The position numbers and the translations under genes were made by a program. 64,000 nucleotides of DNA from Cypionkella psychrotolerans. GTDB lineage: Bacteria; Pseudomonadota; Alphaproteobacteria; Rhodobacterales; Rhodobacteraceae. Location of the stretch: the NCBI RefSeq assembly GCF_001294535.1, contig NZ_LGIC01000061.1, positions 124,001 to 188,000 on the forward strand. Reading direction: 5' to 3'. This document shows, piece after piece, positions 8,097 to 17,232 of the stretch; the stretch's first letter is position 1; the number at the start of each line of letters is the position of its first letter. The notes under the pieces were generated by a model that saw nothing but the letters and a program-made list of their open reading frames with translations, was not told where the DNA came from and made no database searches.

Positions 8097-11000
8097 AACT
8101 GGTCGAACTTGCAATCCGCAACGCGCGGCTGACGCTGTCGGTGCTGATCTTCCTGATCTTGTCGGGGGGGCTGGCCTATTACTCGATCCCGAAAGAGGCG
8201 GAGCCGGATGTTCAGATTCCGATCATCTATGTCTCAATGACTTTGGACGGGATTTCGCCGGAGGATTCTGAACGGCTGTTGCTACGGCCGATGGAAACCG
8301 CGCTGAAGTCGATCCAAGGCATCAAGAAAATGACCGCGACCGCCTATCAGGGCGGCGGCAACGTGTTGCTGGAGTTTCAGGCCGGGGCGAACTTGGCCAA
8401 AGCGAAATCGGATGTGAAGGATGGCGTCGATGATGCGCGGCCTGATCTGCCTGCCGAAGTCGATGAGCCGACGGTGAATGAGGTCAATCTGTCGGAGTTT
8501 CCGGTGCTGGTGGTGACGCTTTCGGGCGATGTGCCGGAGCGCACGCTGAACGCGACCGCGCGGGCTTTGCGCGACCGGATTGAGGATATTCCGGGCGTGC
8601 TGGACGCTGCCTTGCAGGGCGTGCGGGATGATGTGGTTGAGATCGTAATTGATCCGGCCAAGCTGTCATCCTACGGGCTACGGCCTGATACAATGATCGC
8701 CGGGTTCAACGCGAACAATCGGCTGATCGCGGCGGGGTCACTGGAGGGGGCCGAAGGGCGCTATGCGATCAAAGTGCCGTCGCTGATTGAGACGGTGCAG
8801 GATCTGGCGGGGCTGCCGGTGGTGGCCGAGGGCAATGCGATTGTGCGGGTCAGCGATCTGGCGGAAATCCGGCCTGCGCTGAAAGACCCTCAGACCATCA
8901 CCCGGTTGGATGGCAAATCGGCGGTGGCGATTGAGGTGTCTAAGCGGATCGGGTCGAACCTGATTGACACGGTGGATAAGGTGAAAGCCGTGACCGCCGC
9001 GTTGCAAAAGCAGATGCCGCCGGGGGTGGTGGTATCGTTTTCGCAGGATAAGTCGACCACGATCCGGCAGATGCTGTCTGACTTGCAAAACTCGGTGCTG
9101 ACGGCGGTGGTACTGGTGTTCATCGTGATTCTGTATGCGCTGTCGGTGCGGTCTTCGATCTTGATCGGGCTGGCGATCCCGTCGTCGTTCCTGATGGGGA
9201 TTTTGGGTCTGCAAATGGCCGGGCTGACGGTGAATTTGGTGGTGTTGTTCAGCCTGATCCTCGCGGTGGGGATGCTGGTGGATGATGCCATCATCGTGGT
9301 GGAATATGCCGAGCGCCGGATGGGCGAGGGCATGGACAAGCGCGATGCCTTTGCCGAGGCCAGCCATCGGATGGCGGGGCCAGTGATCGCCTCGACCCTA
9401 ACGCGGATCGCGGCGTTCTCGCCCTTGTTGTTCTGGCCGGGGGTGGTGGGCGAGTTCATGAAATACATGCCGATCACGCTGATCGCGACTTTGTCGGCGT
9501 CGATGCTGTATGCGCTGATCTTTGTGCCGACCTTGGGCGCGATCATTGCCAAGCCGTTTGCGCATCCGCCCCAGCATAAGGACGGAGCGTATATGTGGGT
9601 GGTGGGAAAGGCTATTCGGCATCCGTTTACCGTGTTGTTTCTGGCGGTGGCTACACTGGTGGCGGTGCCTTACGGCTACACTAAGTTCGGCAACGGGGTG
9701 GAGTTCTTCCCGAATGTCGAGCCGGATTATGGCCTTTTGTATGTGAAGGCGCGCGGCAACCTGTCGATTGACGAAAAGGACCTGTTGGTGCGTCAAGCCG
9801 AGTCTCGGATGCTGGGCTGGCCGGGGTTGAAGACGGTTTACACGCGGGTGGGCAGCACTGGACAGGGCGGCGGTGAAGCGCCCGCCGATACGATTGGCAC
9901 CATTCAATATGAGTTTATTGACTGGCGCGAACGCAAGCCTGCCAATGATATTCTGGCCGATCTGCGGGTGGCGATGCAGGGAATTCCGGGGGTGGATATC
10001 GAAGTCTCGGTGCCTGCGGCGGGGCCGCCGACGGGGAAAGCCATTCAGATTCAGCTGTCGGCGGATGATCCGGCGGGGCTGAACGATGCCGCAAGGGCGA
10101 TTGCGTTGAAGCTGGCGGCGATCCCGAATGTGATTGATGTGTCGAACGGTTTGCCCCTGCCGGGGGTGGATTGGGAGTTGCAGGTGGATCGCGGTGAGGC
10201 CGCGCGTTATGGCGCTTCGCCTGCGGCGGTGGGGGCCGTGGTGCAGATGGTGACATCCGGGCTGAAGCTGTCGGAGTATCGCCCGGCGGGGTCGGATGAT
10301 CCGGTGGATATCGTGCTGCGTCTACCGCCCGAACAACGGACGATTGCGGCTTTGGATCAGTTGCGGATTGAAACGCCGGATGGGCCTGTGCCGATTTCCA
10401 ACTTTGTCACCCGCTCTGCGGCGGCGACCACTGGCACGCTGACCCGATTGGGTGGCGCGCGCACCATCACGGTGCAGGCGGGGATTGCGGCAGCGGAAGG
10501 CGTGCAGCCGGATCAGGTGCGCGGCGAGGTGCAGGCGATGATCGAGGCGGAGTTTGCCACTGGCGGCTATACCAAGGCCGGAATGCGCTGGAATATGGCC
10601 GGGGAAGATCAGGAGCAGGCCGAGGCGGGGGCTTTTTTGGCCAAGGCGTTTGGGGCTGCGGTCTTCCTGATCTTTGTGGTGCTGTTGGCGCAGTTCAACA
10701 AGTTCATCTCGGTTGGCTTGGTGTTGTCGGCGGTGCTGATGTCAACGATTGGGGTGTTTTTGGGCCTGATGATCATGGGGCAGCCGTTTGGCGTGGTGAT
10801 GACCGGGATTGGGGTGATCGCCTTGGCCGGGGTGGTGGTGAACAACAACATCGTGCTGATCGCCACCTATGACCAGTTGCGGCATGAGGGCATGGATAAG
10901 ATCGAGGCGGTGCTGGAGACCTGCCGCGAGCGGGCGCGTCCGGTGGTGCTGACGGCGCTGACGGCGATTTTCGGGGTGTTCCCGATTGCCTTCGGGTTGA

Positions 11001-11206
11001 ACCTTGAACTGCTCAGCCATGAGACGACGATTGGTGCGCCGTCGACGCAGTGGTGGATCTCGCTGTCGTCGGCGATTGTCTATGGGCTGGCGTTTGCGAC
11101 GATCCTGACGCTGATCGTGACGCCGTCGCTGCTGATGCTGGTGAGCCGCTCTAATCGTAGCTTGCGCGAGGGGCGGCGGTGGTTCTGGAAGAAGCGGTTT
11201 TCTTGA
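8093..11206 (+). CDS. RND family efflux transporter, inner-membrane pump subunit
   Basis: A 1037-residue AcrB/MdtB-type proton-driven pump. The first membrane helix begins at about residue 14, and two large periplasmic loops separate two bundles of membrane helices. The proton-relay Asp pair is seen in LILAVGMLVDDAIIVVE of helix 4. In helix 10 the AcrB Lys is replaced, since the segment reads AGVVVNNNIVLIATYDQL; this is common in less well studied RND branches and may mean different coupling. Translation is coupled to the adaptor gene. The substrate is unknown. The operon ends 18 bases later at a strong terminator. Confidence 0.9.
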   Translation: MKLVELAIRNARLTLSVLIFLILSGGLAYYSIPKEAEPDVQIPIIYVSMTLDGISPEDSERLLLRPMETALKSIQGIKKMTATAYQGGGNVLLEFQAGANLAKAKSDVKDGVDDARPDLPAEVDEPTVNEVNLSEFPVLVVTLSGDVPERTLNATARALRDRIEDIPGVLDAALQGVRDDVVEIVIDPAKLSSYGLRPDTMIAGFNANNRLIAAGSLEGAEGRYAIKVPSLIETVQDLAGLPVVAEGNAIVRVSDLAEIRPALKDPQTITRLDGKSAVAIEVSKRIGSNLIDTVDKVKAVTAALQKQMPPGVVVSFSQDKSTTIRQMLSDLQNSVLTAVVLVFIVILYALSVRSSILIGLAIPSSFLMGILGLQMAGLTVNLVVLFSLILAVGMLVDDAIIVVEYAERRMGEGMDKRDAFAEASHRMAGPVIASTLTRIAAFSPLLFWPGVVGEFMKYMPITLIATLSASMLYALIFVPTLGAIIAKPFAHPPQHKDGAYMWVVGKAIRHPFTVLFLAVATLVAVPYGYTKFGNGVEFFPNVEPDYGLLYVKARGNLSIDEKDLLVRQAESRMLGWPGLKTVYTRVGSTGQGGGEAPADTIGTIQYEFIDWRERKPANDILADLRVAMQGIPGVDIEVSVPAAGPPTGKAIQIQLSADDPAGLNDAARAIALKLAAIPNVIDVSNGLPLPGVDWELQVDRGEAARYGASPAAVGAVVQMVTSGLKLSEYRPAGSDDPVDIVLRLPPEQRTIAALDQLRIETPDGPVPISNFVTRSAAATTGTLTRLGGARTITVQAGIAAAEGVQPDQVRGEVQAMIEAEFATGGYTKAGMRWNMAGEDQEQAEAGAFLAKAFGAAVFLIFVVLLAQFNKFISVGLVLSAVLMSTIGVFLGLMIMGQPFGVVMTGIGVIALAGVVVNNNIVLIATYDQLRHEGMDKIEAVLETCRERARPVVLTALTAIFGVFPIAFGLNLELLSHETTIGAPSTQWWISLSSAIVYGLAFATILTLIVTPSLLMLVSRSNRSLREGRRWFWKKRFS

Positions 11207-11224
11207 GCCGTTGAAATGAAAAGG

Positions 11225-11256
11225 CCCGCCGCACTGTGAGGGTGCGGCGGGTTTTT
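11225..11256 (+). terminator. Rho-independent terminator after the RND operon, probably bidirectional
   Basis: Ten-bp GC stem CCCGCCGCAC / GTGCGGCGGG with a 7-base loop, followed by TTTTT at 11252-11256. On the other strand the stem is followed by CCTTTTC, so it can also serve the convergent thiolase gene, whose stop codon directly abuts the T run. Confidence 0.92.
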
Positions 11257-12453
11257 CTATGCCCGCTCTAGCGCGATGGCGATGCCTTGACCGACGCCGA
11301 TGCACATGGTCGCCAGCGCGCGCTGACCGGGTTGCAGTTGCAAAGCGGCGGTGCCGGTGATGCGGGCGCCGGTCATGCCGAGCGGGTGGCCGAGGGCAAT
11401 CGCACCGCCGTTGGGGTTCACACGGGGGTCGTCGTCGGCAATGCCAAGCGCGCGCAGGGTGGCGAGTCCTTGGCTGGCGAAGGCTTCGTTGAGTTCAATC
11501 ACAGCGAAGTCGGATGGGGTGAAGCCCAGGCGGGCCATGAGTTTCTGGCTGGCCGGGATCGGGCCAAGACCCATCACGCGGGGGGCGACGCCTGCGGTGG
11601 CCCCGCCCAAGATGCGGGCGATGGGGGTGAGGCCGTGTTTGTGGGCGGCTGCGGCAGAGGCGATGATCAGGGCAGTTGCTCCGTCATTGACGCCGCTGGC
11701 GTTGCCTGCGGTAACGCTGCCGCCCTTGCGGAACGGGGTGCCGAGTTTCCCAAGCGCTTCGATGGTGGTGGCGCGGGGGTGTTCGTCTTGGGTGATCACG
11801 ATGGGATCGCCCTTGCGTTGCGGGATGCTGACGGGGGTGATTTCTTGGGCGAGGCGGCCATTGGTTTGCGCGGCGCTGGCTTTGGCTTGGCTACGGAGGG
11901 CGAATGCGTCTTGGTCGGCACGGGAGATCGCGCAGTCTTCGGCAACGTTTTCGGCGGTTTCGGGCATCGAGTCGGTGCCATATTGCTGTTGCATCAAGGG
12001 GTTGATGAAGCGCCAGCCGATGGTGCTATCGTGGATTTCGGCAGTGCGGGAAAAGGCGGTTTCGGCTTTGGGCATCACGAAAGGCGCGCGGGACATCGAT
12101 TCGACGCCGCCTGCGATGATTAGGTCGGCCTCGCCTGCTTTGATCTGACGGGCGGCGAGCAGGATCGCATCCATGCCCGAGCCGCACAGGCGGTTGATCG
12201 TGGTGCCGCTGACGGTTTGCGGCAGGCCCGCAAGCAAAGCGGCCATGCGGGCGACGTTGCGGTTATCCTCGCCTGCTTGGTTGGCGCAACCCATCACCAC
12301 GTCATCGACTGCGGCCCAATCGACGCCCGGATTGCGGGCGATCAGCGCGCGCAGCGGGATGGCGGCAAGATCATCGGTGCGGATGGACGACAGGCTGCCG
12401 CCAAAGCGCCCGATCGGGGTGCGGATATAGTCGCAGATATAGACCTCGGTCAT
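11257..12453 (-). CDS. pcaF: 3-oxoadipyl-CoA thiolase type acetyl-CoA acyltransferase
   Basis: Thiolase of 398 residues. The nucleophilic Cys is in NRLCGSGMDA (about residue 90), the His in NPNGGAIALGHPLG, and the second Cys in ATMCIGVGQG near the C terminus. The opening YICDYIRTPIGRFGGSLSSI and VDDVVMGCANQAGEDNRNVA match the PcaF/PaaJ group, which cleaves 3-oxoadipyl-CoA to succinyl-CoA and acetyl-CoA in beta-ketoadipate or phenylacetate breakdown. The ATG at 12453 has GGAG upstream and starts the conserved sequence. No other pca or paa gene is adjacent, so a broader beta-oxidation role is possible. An AT-rich stretch before the gene may hold its own promoter. Confidence 0.85.
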   Translation of the reverse strand: MTEVYICDYIRTPIGRFGGSLSSIRTDDLAAIPLRALIARNPGVDWAAVDDVVMGCANQAGEDNRNVARMAALLAGLPQTVSGTTINRLCGSGMDAILLAARQIKAGEADLIIAGGVESMSRAPFVMPKAETAFSRTAEIHDSTIGWRFINPLMQQQYGTDSMPETAENVAEDCAISRADQDAFALRSQAKASAAQTNGRLAQEITPVSIPQRKGDPIVITQDEHPRATTIEALGKLGTPFRKGGSVTAGNASGVNDGATALIIASAAAAHKHGLTPIARILGGATAGVAPRVMGLGPIPASQKLMARLGFTPSDFAVIELNEAFASQGLATLRALGIADDDPRVNPNGGAIALGHPLGMTGARITGTAALQLQPGQRALATMCIGVGQGIAIALERA

Positions 12454-12527
12454 GGTGGGCTCCGGTGAGGCGGGAATTACTTTAAATATAAAATATCTGC
12501 GTGCAATGTCGAGTGGAACATAGCGAA

Positions 12528-12552
12528 GGGGCAGAGGATTGCCCCCTGCCCC
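12528..12552 (-). terminator. Possible weak terminator or attenuator after the alginate operon
   Basis: GGGGCAG and CTGCCCC form a 7-bp stem 31-55 bases beyond the stop of the last alginate gene. Only TTCG follows on the minus strand, so intrinsic termination would be weak. Confidence 0.35.
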
Positions 12553-12582
12553 GTTCATAACTCCCTAAAGCCACCCGTTCCG

Positions 12583-13764
12583 TTATGGCGTTGTGGCGGG
12601 TTCTTCTTCGGTGGCCGCAGGGTCTTTTGCGTCCAGCGCGGGCCAGAGCAGACTTTGCTTGCCGCCGATTTTGGAATTGCTGAGCAGCTCAAACTTCGCC
12701 GCGAAGGTGGTGAACTCGGGTTCTTGCACCAAGGTTTCCAGCGGGGCGAGCCATGCGAATTGGAAGGCACGTTTCATCTCGGTGGCGGGGTCAAACTTTT
12801 GCGGCTTGTCGGTGATCGCCTCGACCAGTTTCGGGTCTTCGACAGCTTTCAGGGTGAAGCGGACGACGCGCAGCAGGGCGTTGTCGCAAGTGGCCAGCAG
12901 ATCGGGATGCGTCGGTTGCAGCAACGCATTGGCGACGACCAAGGGACCAACGGCGTGGATTTGGTAGTGCAGCGCCAGTTTGCCGCGCCACATTTCATTC
13001 GGCAGAGCGCCTTCTGGGGTGGCGGTGCAAAGCACCAGTTTGACGGACTCGGCGGCCCAAGTGGTCATCGCCTCGTCGTTTTGCAGCAAGCCGACCTGCG
13101 CCGCAGCCAAAGCTGCCCAAGCGCGCAGGTTGTTTTCGCGCGATTTCGGCGGCGCTTCGGTGTCGAAAAACACCATGCTGGATTGCATCCGGGCGGTCAG
13201 CCAAGCTTCAATCTCGGGCTGGCGAGTGTCTTGGGTGGCAAGGCTGCGCACTTGGGCGTAGGCCATCGCGATGCCGCCAATCCGGCTGGGCACCGAGAGT
13301 TGCGCACCTTGGGATTTCATGTCGCCCAGTGCATTGGCTGCGGCCCAGTCGTGGATGCGATCGACCACGCAATCGGCGATCAGGGTTTGCTGGGCCAGAT
13401 CGGGCGGGGTTTCGGAAGTGGCTTCGGCTGCGGGATCAACCGGAGCCTCTGGGTCAACCTCGGGTGCGGCGGTGATCTGAAGTGCTGCGTTGGCGTTTTT
13501 GACCAGAAGGTTGATGAAATCATCGACCGGATTCAGCGCAGCTTCGACTGCGGCGTTGGCTTCAGCGTCGAAATCAGAGCGGTTCTTGCTGTCATCCTTA
13601 TAGCGGCTTGGGATGGCAAGCTCTGTCACCGGGGGGACCGGATCGAAGCAGGCGAAAGCTTTGGCCTCCTCTGCTGCGGGTTCGGGGGCGGTTTGTGCGA
13701 AAGCGGTTTGGCTGGTGCTGAACAGCGCCAAGACCAAGACCGCGCGTGTGATGCAGGCGCTCAT
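12583..13764 (-). CDS. algL: AlgL-like alginate lyase (PL5 family), catalytic His missing
   Basis: Periplasmic protein of 393 residues with a Sec signal peptide (cleavage near AFAQ, residue 24). The PL5 pattern is visible: RYKDDSKNRSDFD near residue 54, the NNHxxW region at 211-216, and R260 with Tyr267 in the spacing of the catalytic Arg and Tyr of alginate lyase A1-III/AlgL. The NNH motif reads N211-N212-L213, so the catalytic His is a Leu (codon CTG at 13126-13128). A Pro/Glu/Ala-rich insert occupies about 98-125. AlgL normally clears misplaced polymer from the periplasm and belongs to the secretion complex; this copy may be structural only. It overlaps the preceding gene by ATGA and is the last gene of the cluster. 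Confidence 0.72.
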   Translation of the reverse strand: MSACITRAVLVLALFSTSQTAFAQTAPEPAAEEAKAFACFDPVPPVTELAIPSRYKDDSKNRSDFDAEANAAVEAALNPVDDFINLLVKNANAALQITAAPEVDPEAPVDPAAEATSETPPDLAQQTLIADCVVDRIHDWAAANALGDMKSQGAQLSVPSRIGGIAMAYAQVRSLATQDTRQPEIEAWLTARMQSSMVFFDTEAPPKSRENNLRAWAALAAAQVGLLQNDEAMTTWAAESVKLVLCTATPEGALPNEMWRGKLALHYQIHAVGPLVVANALLQPTHPDLLATCDNALLRVVRFTLKAVEDPKLVEAITDKPQKFDPATEMKRAFQFAWLAPLETLVQEPEFTTFAAKFELLSNSKIGGKQSLLWPALDAKDPAATEEEPATTP

Positions 13765-16529
13765 TGGCTGACCTCCGGTTGCAGCATCAGGCTGCGGACT
13801 TTGGCGGTGGCATCGGTATTGCCTGCATCAGAGGCCTTTTGCAGCCAGACCAGCGCCTCTTGCCGCGAGGCAGGCACGCCCAGACCAAAGGCCAGTGCAT
13901 CTGCATAGGTCAACATAGCTGGAACATCTCCTGCTTCGGCGGCTTTGGAGATCCACTGCGTAGAAGTCTCCAACTCGGCCGTTGATTTTGCGCTGAGTTG
14001 CAACAGCTTGCCATATTCGCGCATGCCTGCCGGGTTGCCGGCTTCGGCAGCGACACGGTAAAGCGAGGGCACATCAAGCCGCGCATAGGCGTTGTCTTGG
14101 ATCGGGCGCGAGGCGACGGCCAGTCGGGACAGCGCGCGGGGAATGTCTTTCGGTTCGCTACGCGTGACCAAAGCGACGTAGAGATCGGCGGCTTTCTCGG
14201 CGTTGAACTGCGGCGCACCAGCGGTGGCGTAGACATCCAACAAACGGTGAATAGCGGTGGTGTTGCCGCTGTCATAGCCGCGCTGATAAAAGGCAAGCTG
14301 GGCGGTTGCCATCGACTCGCCACCATAATGGCGCAGCAGATCACCCAGTTGCACCAGCCGCCAGCTGTCATTTTCGCTGAGGAATTCGGCCACATCTACC
14401 CATTTTGTGAAGGCAGCCTGATCGCCCAACTGGCCCATCGCATCGGCGAGTGTTTTGATTTCATCAAAGCTGCAATCGGTGGCGGTGACGGCGCGGCGCA
14501 GGTAATCGTCGCGACGCTCGAGGTCGGGTTGGAACGGCAGCGCCAACACGACGGCGTCAAAATCGCCACGCGATTCGATCACATCGGCGTAGGTGGAGTA
14601 GACGGTTTTCAGATCGGGGAAGCGTTTGGGGTCAAGCTGCGGCAGCATGCGCAGAGCCGCACCATTACCCATCTCGGCCATAGGTTCGACCGCCGCAAGG
14701 GCTGCGGCTGCGTTCTTTGCCGGGTCTTGTTTGAGCAGGATTTCGGCCAAATCAACTTCGGCGGAAGTGTCGCCTTCGTCAATCGCAGTGCGCAGCATGA
14801 TAGTGGGATCGGTTAGATTCTGGCCGATTTCGGCAAACTTGTTCTCCAACCGCCCGCGAGCGGCGGTGACACCATCAAAGCGTTTGGCATAGGATTCCCA
14901 GAAGGCGAGTTCCTCTGGCGCGGCGTTGCTGCGTACCAGCACTTCCATATATTGCGCGATAGCTGTCGGGCGACCGTAAAGCGCCTGAGATTGCAGGCGG
15001 GCAATGTCTTGCGGGTTGGGGTTTGCGATTAACGCCAGCAGTTCTGTCGGGGTGAATTCGACGGTTTTGGTGCCGGTCGCGGTGCTGATACCTTCCCAAT
15101 ACTCGGCCTCTGCGCGCTGCGGGGCCTGCGGCGCACGGCAACTGAATGCATCCTTCAGTCCGTTCATAGGGTCAATTTCACCGCCAGTGTGGACGGTGTC
15201 GATCACCGCGTCGATGGTTTGATAGAATTGTTTCGGCGTGGTGGCGTAGCGAAAACGGATGGGCGTCAGGCGTTTTGTGGCGCTTGCCTCGCCCATCGCC
15301 TCGGCCTTTTCATAATAGGCGACGGCGGCGGATTCACCACCCCAGCGGCCTTTGTCGGCGATTTCGAAATCACCAAGAGCGATGAAAATCCAAGCCGGAG
15401 CATCGGCGCGTTTGGCGAATTGTTCCAAAGCGGCGCGGTAGGCGGGTTGGTAGGCGCCATCTGCCTTCGCTTCGGATTGCAAGAATAAAGCGTTGCGCAA
15501 CAGGCCGGCACGGTCGCCGAATTTGGCAGCTTTCTCGTACAGTGCGCGGGCGTGTTCGACGTCTTTCTTGCCGACCAAAGCGCCTTGTTCATACAGGCGA
15601 CCCAGCGCCACCTGAGCATAGGGCAGGCCAGCGTCGGCGGCTTTGGTCAGATAGGCGATCAGGGTGTCGTTCGATTTCACCAGATCTTCCGAGCGCATAT
15701 GCATCTCGGCGACTTTCCAAGCCGAGACGCCATCGCCCATATCGGCGGCAAAGCGGAACCATTGCTCGGCAAGACTTACGTCACGGGTGACGATGGTGCC
15801 GTTCATGTATTCACGGGCGATGCGGGCGACGCGGTCGCAGATCATCGGGTCCATCTTGCCGACCAAGGCACCGAAGGCCATGGTGACGGCGATGTCAGAG
15901 GGCACGTCCCAACCGGGAATTTGCGTGCCTTTTTCTTGCAATTCGACAATCTTCAGCAGCGCATCGGCGTTGCCGCCATAGCCTGCCGCGACCAGAAGTT
16001 TCAGGCCTTTTTCTTTATCAACCGCGATGCCGGTGCCGTTCATCAGATAATCGGCAAGGATGTTTTGCAAGCGGGGCGAGCCGCCGTTTTCCGTCGCCAT
16101 CAACTGATCGACAAGGCGTTGGTTGGTCAATTCTTTCAGACGACCCGCCGCGATCAACAGTTCCACCCGTGCCAAAAGGGCCTTGTTCGTGTCGAATTGC
16201 GGATCGACCGAGGGCATAAGGGCTTGGGCTTTTTCGATGGTGTCAAACCAACGGATCGCGTCGGCATCCATCAAGCGGCGCAGATCCCGTTGGATCAGAT
16301 CAGGGGCCATTTCGGGCAGCGTTTTGCCATCCCAAGCCGCCCATTGCCCGGCGAGTTGTTCGTCCGGGGTGCTGGGCGCGCAGATCTTTTCCACCTCGAT
16401 GCGCGGCGGCTCGAAGTTTACCGCGACGGTTTGCGGGGTTGCGGTTTGCGCAAGGGCGGGCAGGCCAGCCAGAGCGGCAAAGCAAAGCGGCAAGAACGGG
16501 CGGGAAAGCAGGGCTGCGGCGCGTGTCAT
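13761..16529 (-). CDS. Large periplasmic Sel1/TPR-repeat protein of the alginate cluster (AlgK-like role possible)
   Basis: A 922-residue exported protein (signal peptide ending PALAQ, residue 27; no lipobox Cys) built of many Sel1-like helical repeats. Examples are repeats ending in WFRFAADMGDGVSAWKVAEM, YLTKAADAGLPYAQVALGRL, LYEKAAKFGDRAGLL and WLQKASDAGNTDATAKV. AlgK of Pseudomonas is a lipoprotein of the same repeat type, but about half as long, and scaffolds the export complex. This protein lies between algF and algL and is the best candidate for that scaffold. The ATG at 16529 has AAGGA upstream and starts a good signal peptide. A strong hairpin lies in the 64-base gap after algF. Function is inferred from position and fold only. 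Confidence 0.7.
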   Translation of the reverse strand: MTRAAALLSRPFLPLCFAALAGLPALAQTATPQTVAVNFEPPRIEVEKICAPSTPDEQLAGQWAAWDGKTLPEMAPDLIQRDLRRLMDADAIRWFDTIEKAQALMPSVDPQFDTNKALLARVELLIAAGRLKELTNQRLVDQLMATENGGSPRLQNILADYLMNGTGIAVDKEKGLKLLVAAGYGGNADALLKIVELQEKGTQIPGWDVPSDIAVTMAFGALVGKMDPMICDRVARIAREYMNGTIVTRDVSLAEQWFRFAADMGDGVSAWKVAEMHMRSEDLVKSNDTLIAYLTKAADAGLPYAQVALGRLYEQGALVGKKDVEHARALYEKAAKFGDRAGLLRNALFLQSEAKADGAYQPAYRAALEQFAKRADAPAWIFIALGDFEIADKGRWGGESAAVAYYEKAEAMGEASATKRLTPIRFRYATTPKQFYQTIDAVIDTVHTGGEIDPMNGLKDAFSCRAPQAPQRAEAEYWEGISTATGTKTVEFTPTELLALIANPNPQDIARLQSQALYGRPTAIAQYMEVLVRSNAAPEELAFWESYAKRFDGVTAARGRLENKFAEIGQNLTDPTIMLRTAIDEGDTSAEVDLAEILLKQDPAKNAAAALAAVEPMAEMGNGAALRMLPQLDPKRFPDLKTVYSTYADVIESRGDFDAVVLALPFQPDLERRDDYLRRAVTATDCSFDEIKTLADAMGQLGDQAAFTKWVDVAEFLSENDSWRLVQLGDLLRHYGGESMATAQLAFYQRGYDSGNTTAIHRLLDVYATAGAPQFNAEKAADLYVALVTRSEPKDIPRALSRLAVASRPIQDNAYARLDVPSLYRVAAEAGNPAGMREYGKLLQLSAKSTAELETSTQWISKAAEAGDVPAMLTYADALAFGLGVPASRQEALVWLQKASDAGNTDATAKVRSLMLQPEVSQ

Positions 16530-16550
16530 GGTGTATCCTTTTGCCGATGT

Positions 16551-16580
16551 ACCGCCGCGCAGAATGATCCGCGCGGCGGT
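16551..16580. repeat. Perfect 10-bp hairpin between algF and the large Sel1 gene
   Basis: ACCGCCGCGC and GCGCGGCGGT flank a 10-base loop. It is the only sizeable gap with strong secondary structure inside the alginate operon and has no T run. An mRNA-stabilising or processing element that sets the level of the distal two genes is more likely than a full terminator. Confidence 0.6.
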
Positions 16581-16593
16581 TGGGCGATTAAGC

Positions 16594-17232
16594 TTAGTTG
16601 GCAAGCGTCGAGTTTGAACCCGCCACGGTGTACTTGCCTGCGGAGCCGCGCAGCACAATCGCCACACCGCCGCGACGTTGCAGATCGACCGCAGGCAAGG
16701 AGGCCAGCACTTTGTCGCCGTCACGGACCTCAAAGTCCAAGGTCAGCGGGGCTTTCAACGCCACATTGGCCGCGCCGTTCATCGGCACGCCCGGCAGGGC
16801 CACCGCTTTGGCGGCAGGCACATACAAATCAACCTTCGGCAGATCGCTGAGGTTGAAGAAACTGATCACCGCTTGCGCGGGGTTCGAGGTGATGTCTTCC
16901 GGCACCAAGGTTTTGGTGCCATCCGCGCCGACGATATAGGAGTAATACTTGCCTGCTTCGACCTTGACCGTGGCGTCATCCACCCCGGTCACCAGTTTGA
17001 TCTCACCAGGTTTGGCGACAACAACGTAGCCGGAAATCCCGCCATCGAGTTGATCGAAAGTCTTGGTGTCGATCACCGCATTGGTTGGGGCGGCCGCGAC
17101 CACCCGCACAAAGCTGGCACTGGGGTCGGGCACATCTTCATAGAGCCCGCCATCCTGAGCAAGCCCCGTCGTGGCATACATGCCGCAAAGCCCCGCACAT
17201 AGGGCAATCAACCAGCTGCTATTCTTCTTCAT
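16594..17232 (-). CDS. algF: Alginate O-acetylation protein AlgF
   Basis: Periplasmic protein of 212 residues with a signal peptide (cleavage after about residue 25, TGLAQ). AlgF is needed for acetyl transfer to mannuronate residues together with AlgI, AlgJ and AlgX. The tandem beta-domain pattern of the family is visible (DPSASFVRVVAAAP, then KYYSYIV and the second half DLYVPAAKAVALPGV). It overlaps algX by ATGA. AlgF has no known catalytic residues, so assignment rests on the family pattern and on its place between algX and the scaffold gene. Confidence 0.78.
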   Translation of the reverse strand: MKKNSSWLIALCAGLCGMYATTGLAQDGGLYEDVPDPSASFVRVVAAAPTNAVIDTKTFDQLDGGISGYVVVAKPGEIKLVTGVDDATVKVEAGKYYSYIVGADGTKTLVPEDITSNPAQAVISFFNLSDLPKVDLYVPAAKAVALPGVPMNGAANVALKAPLTLDFEVRDGDKVLASLPAVDLQRRGGVAIVLRGSAGKYTVAGSNSTLAN

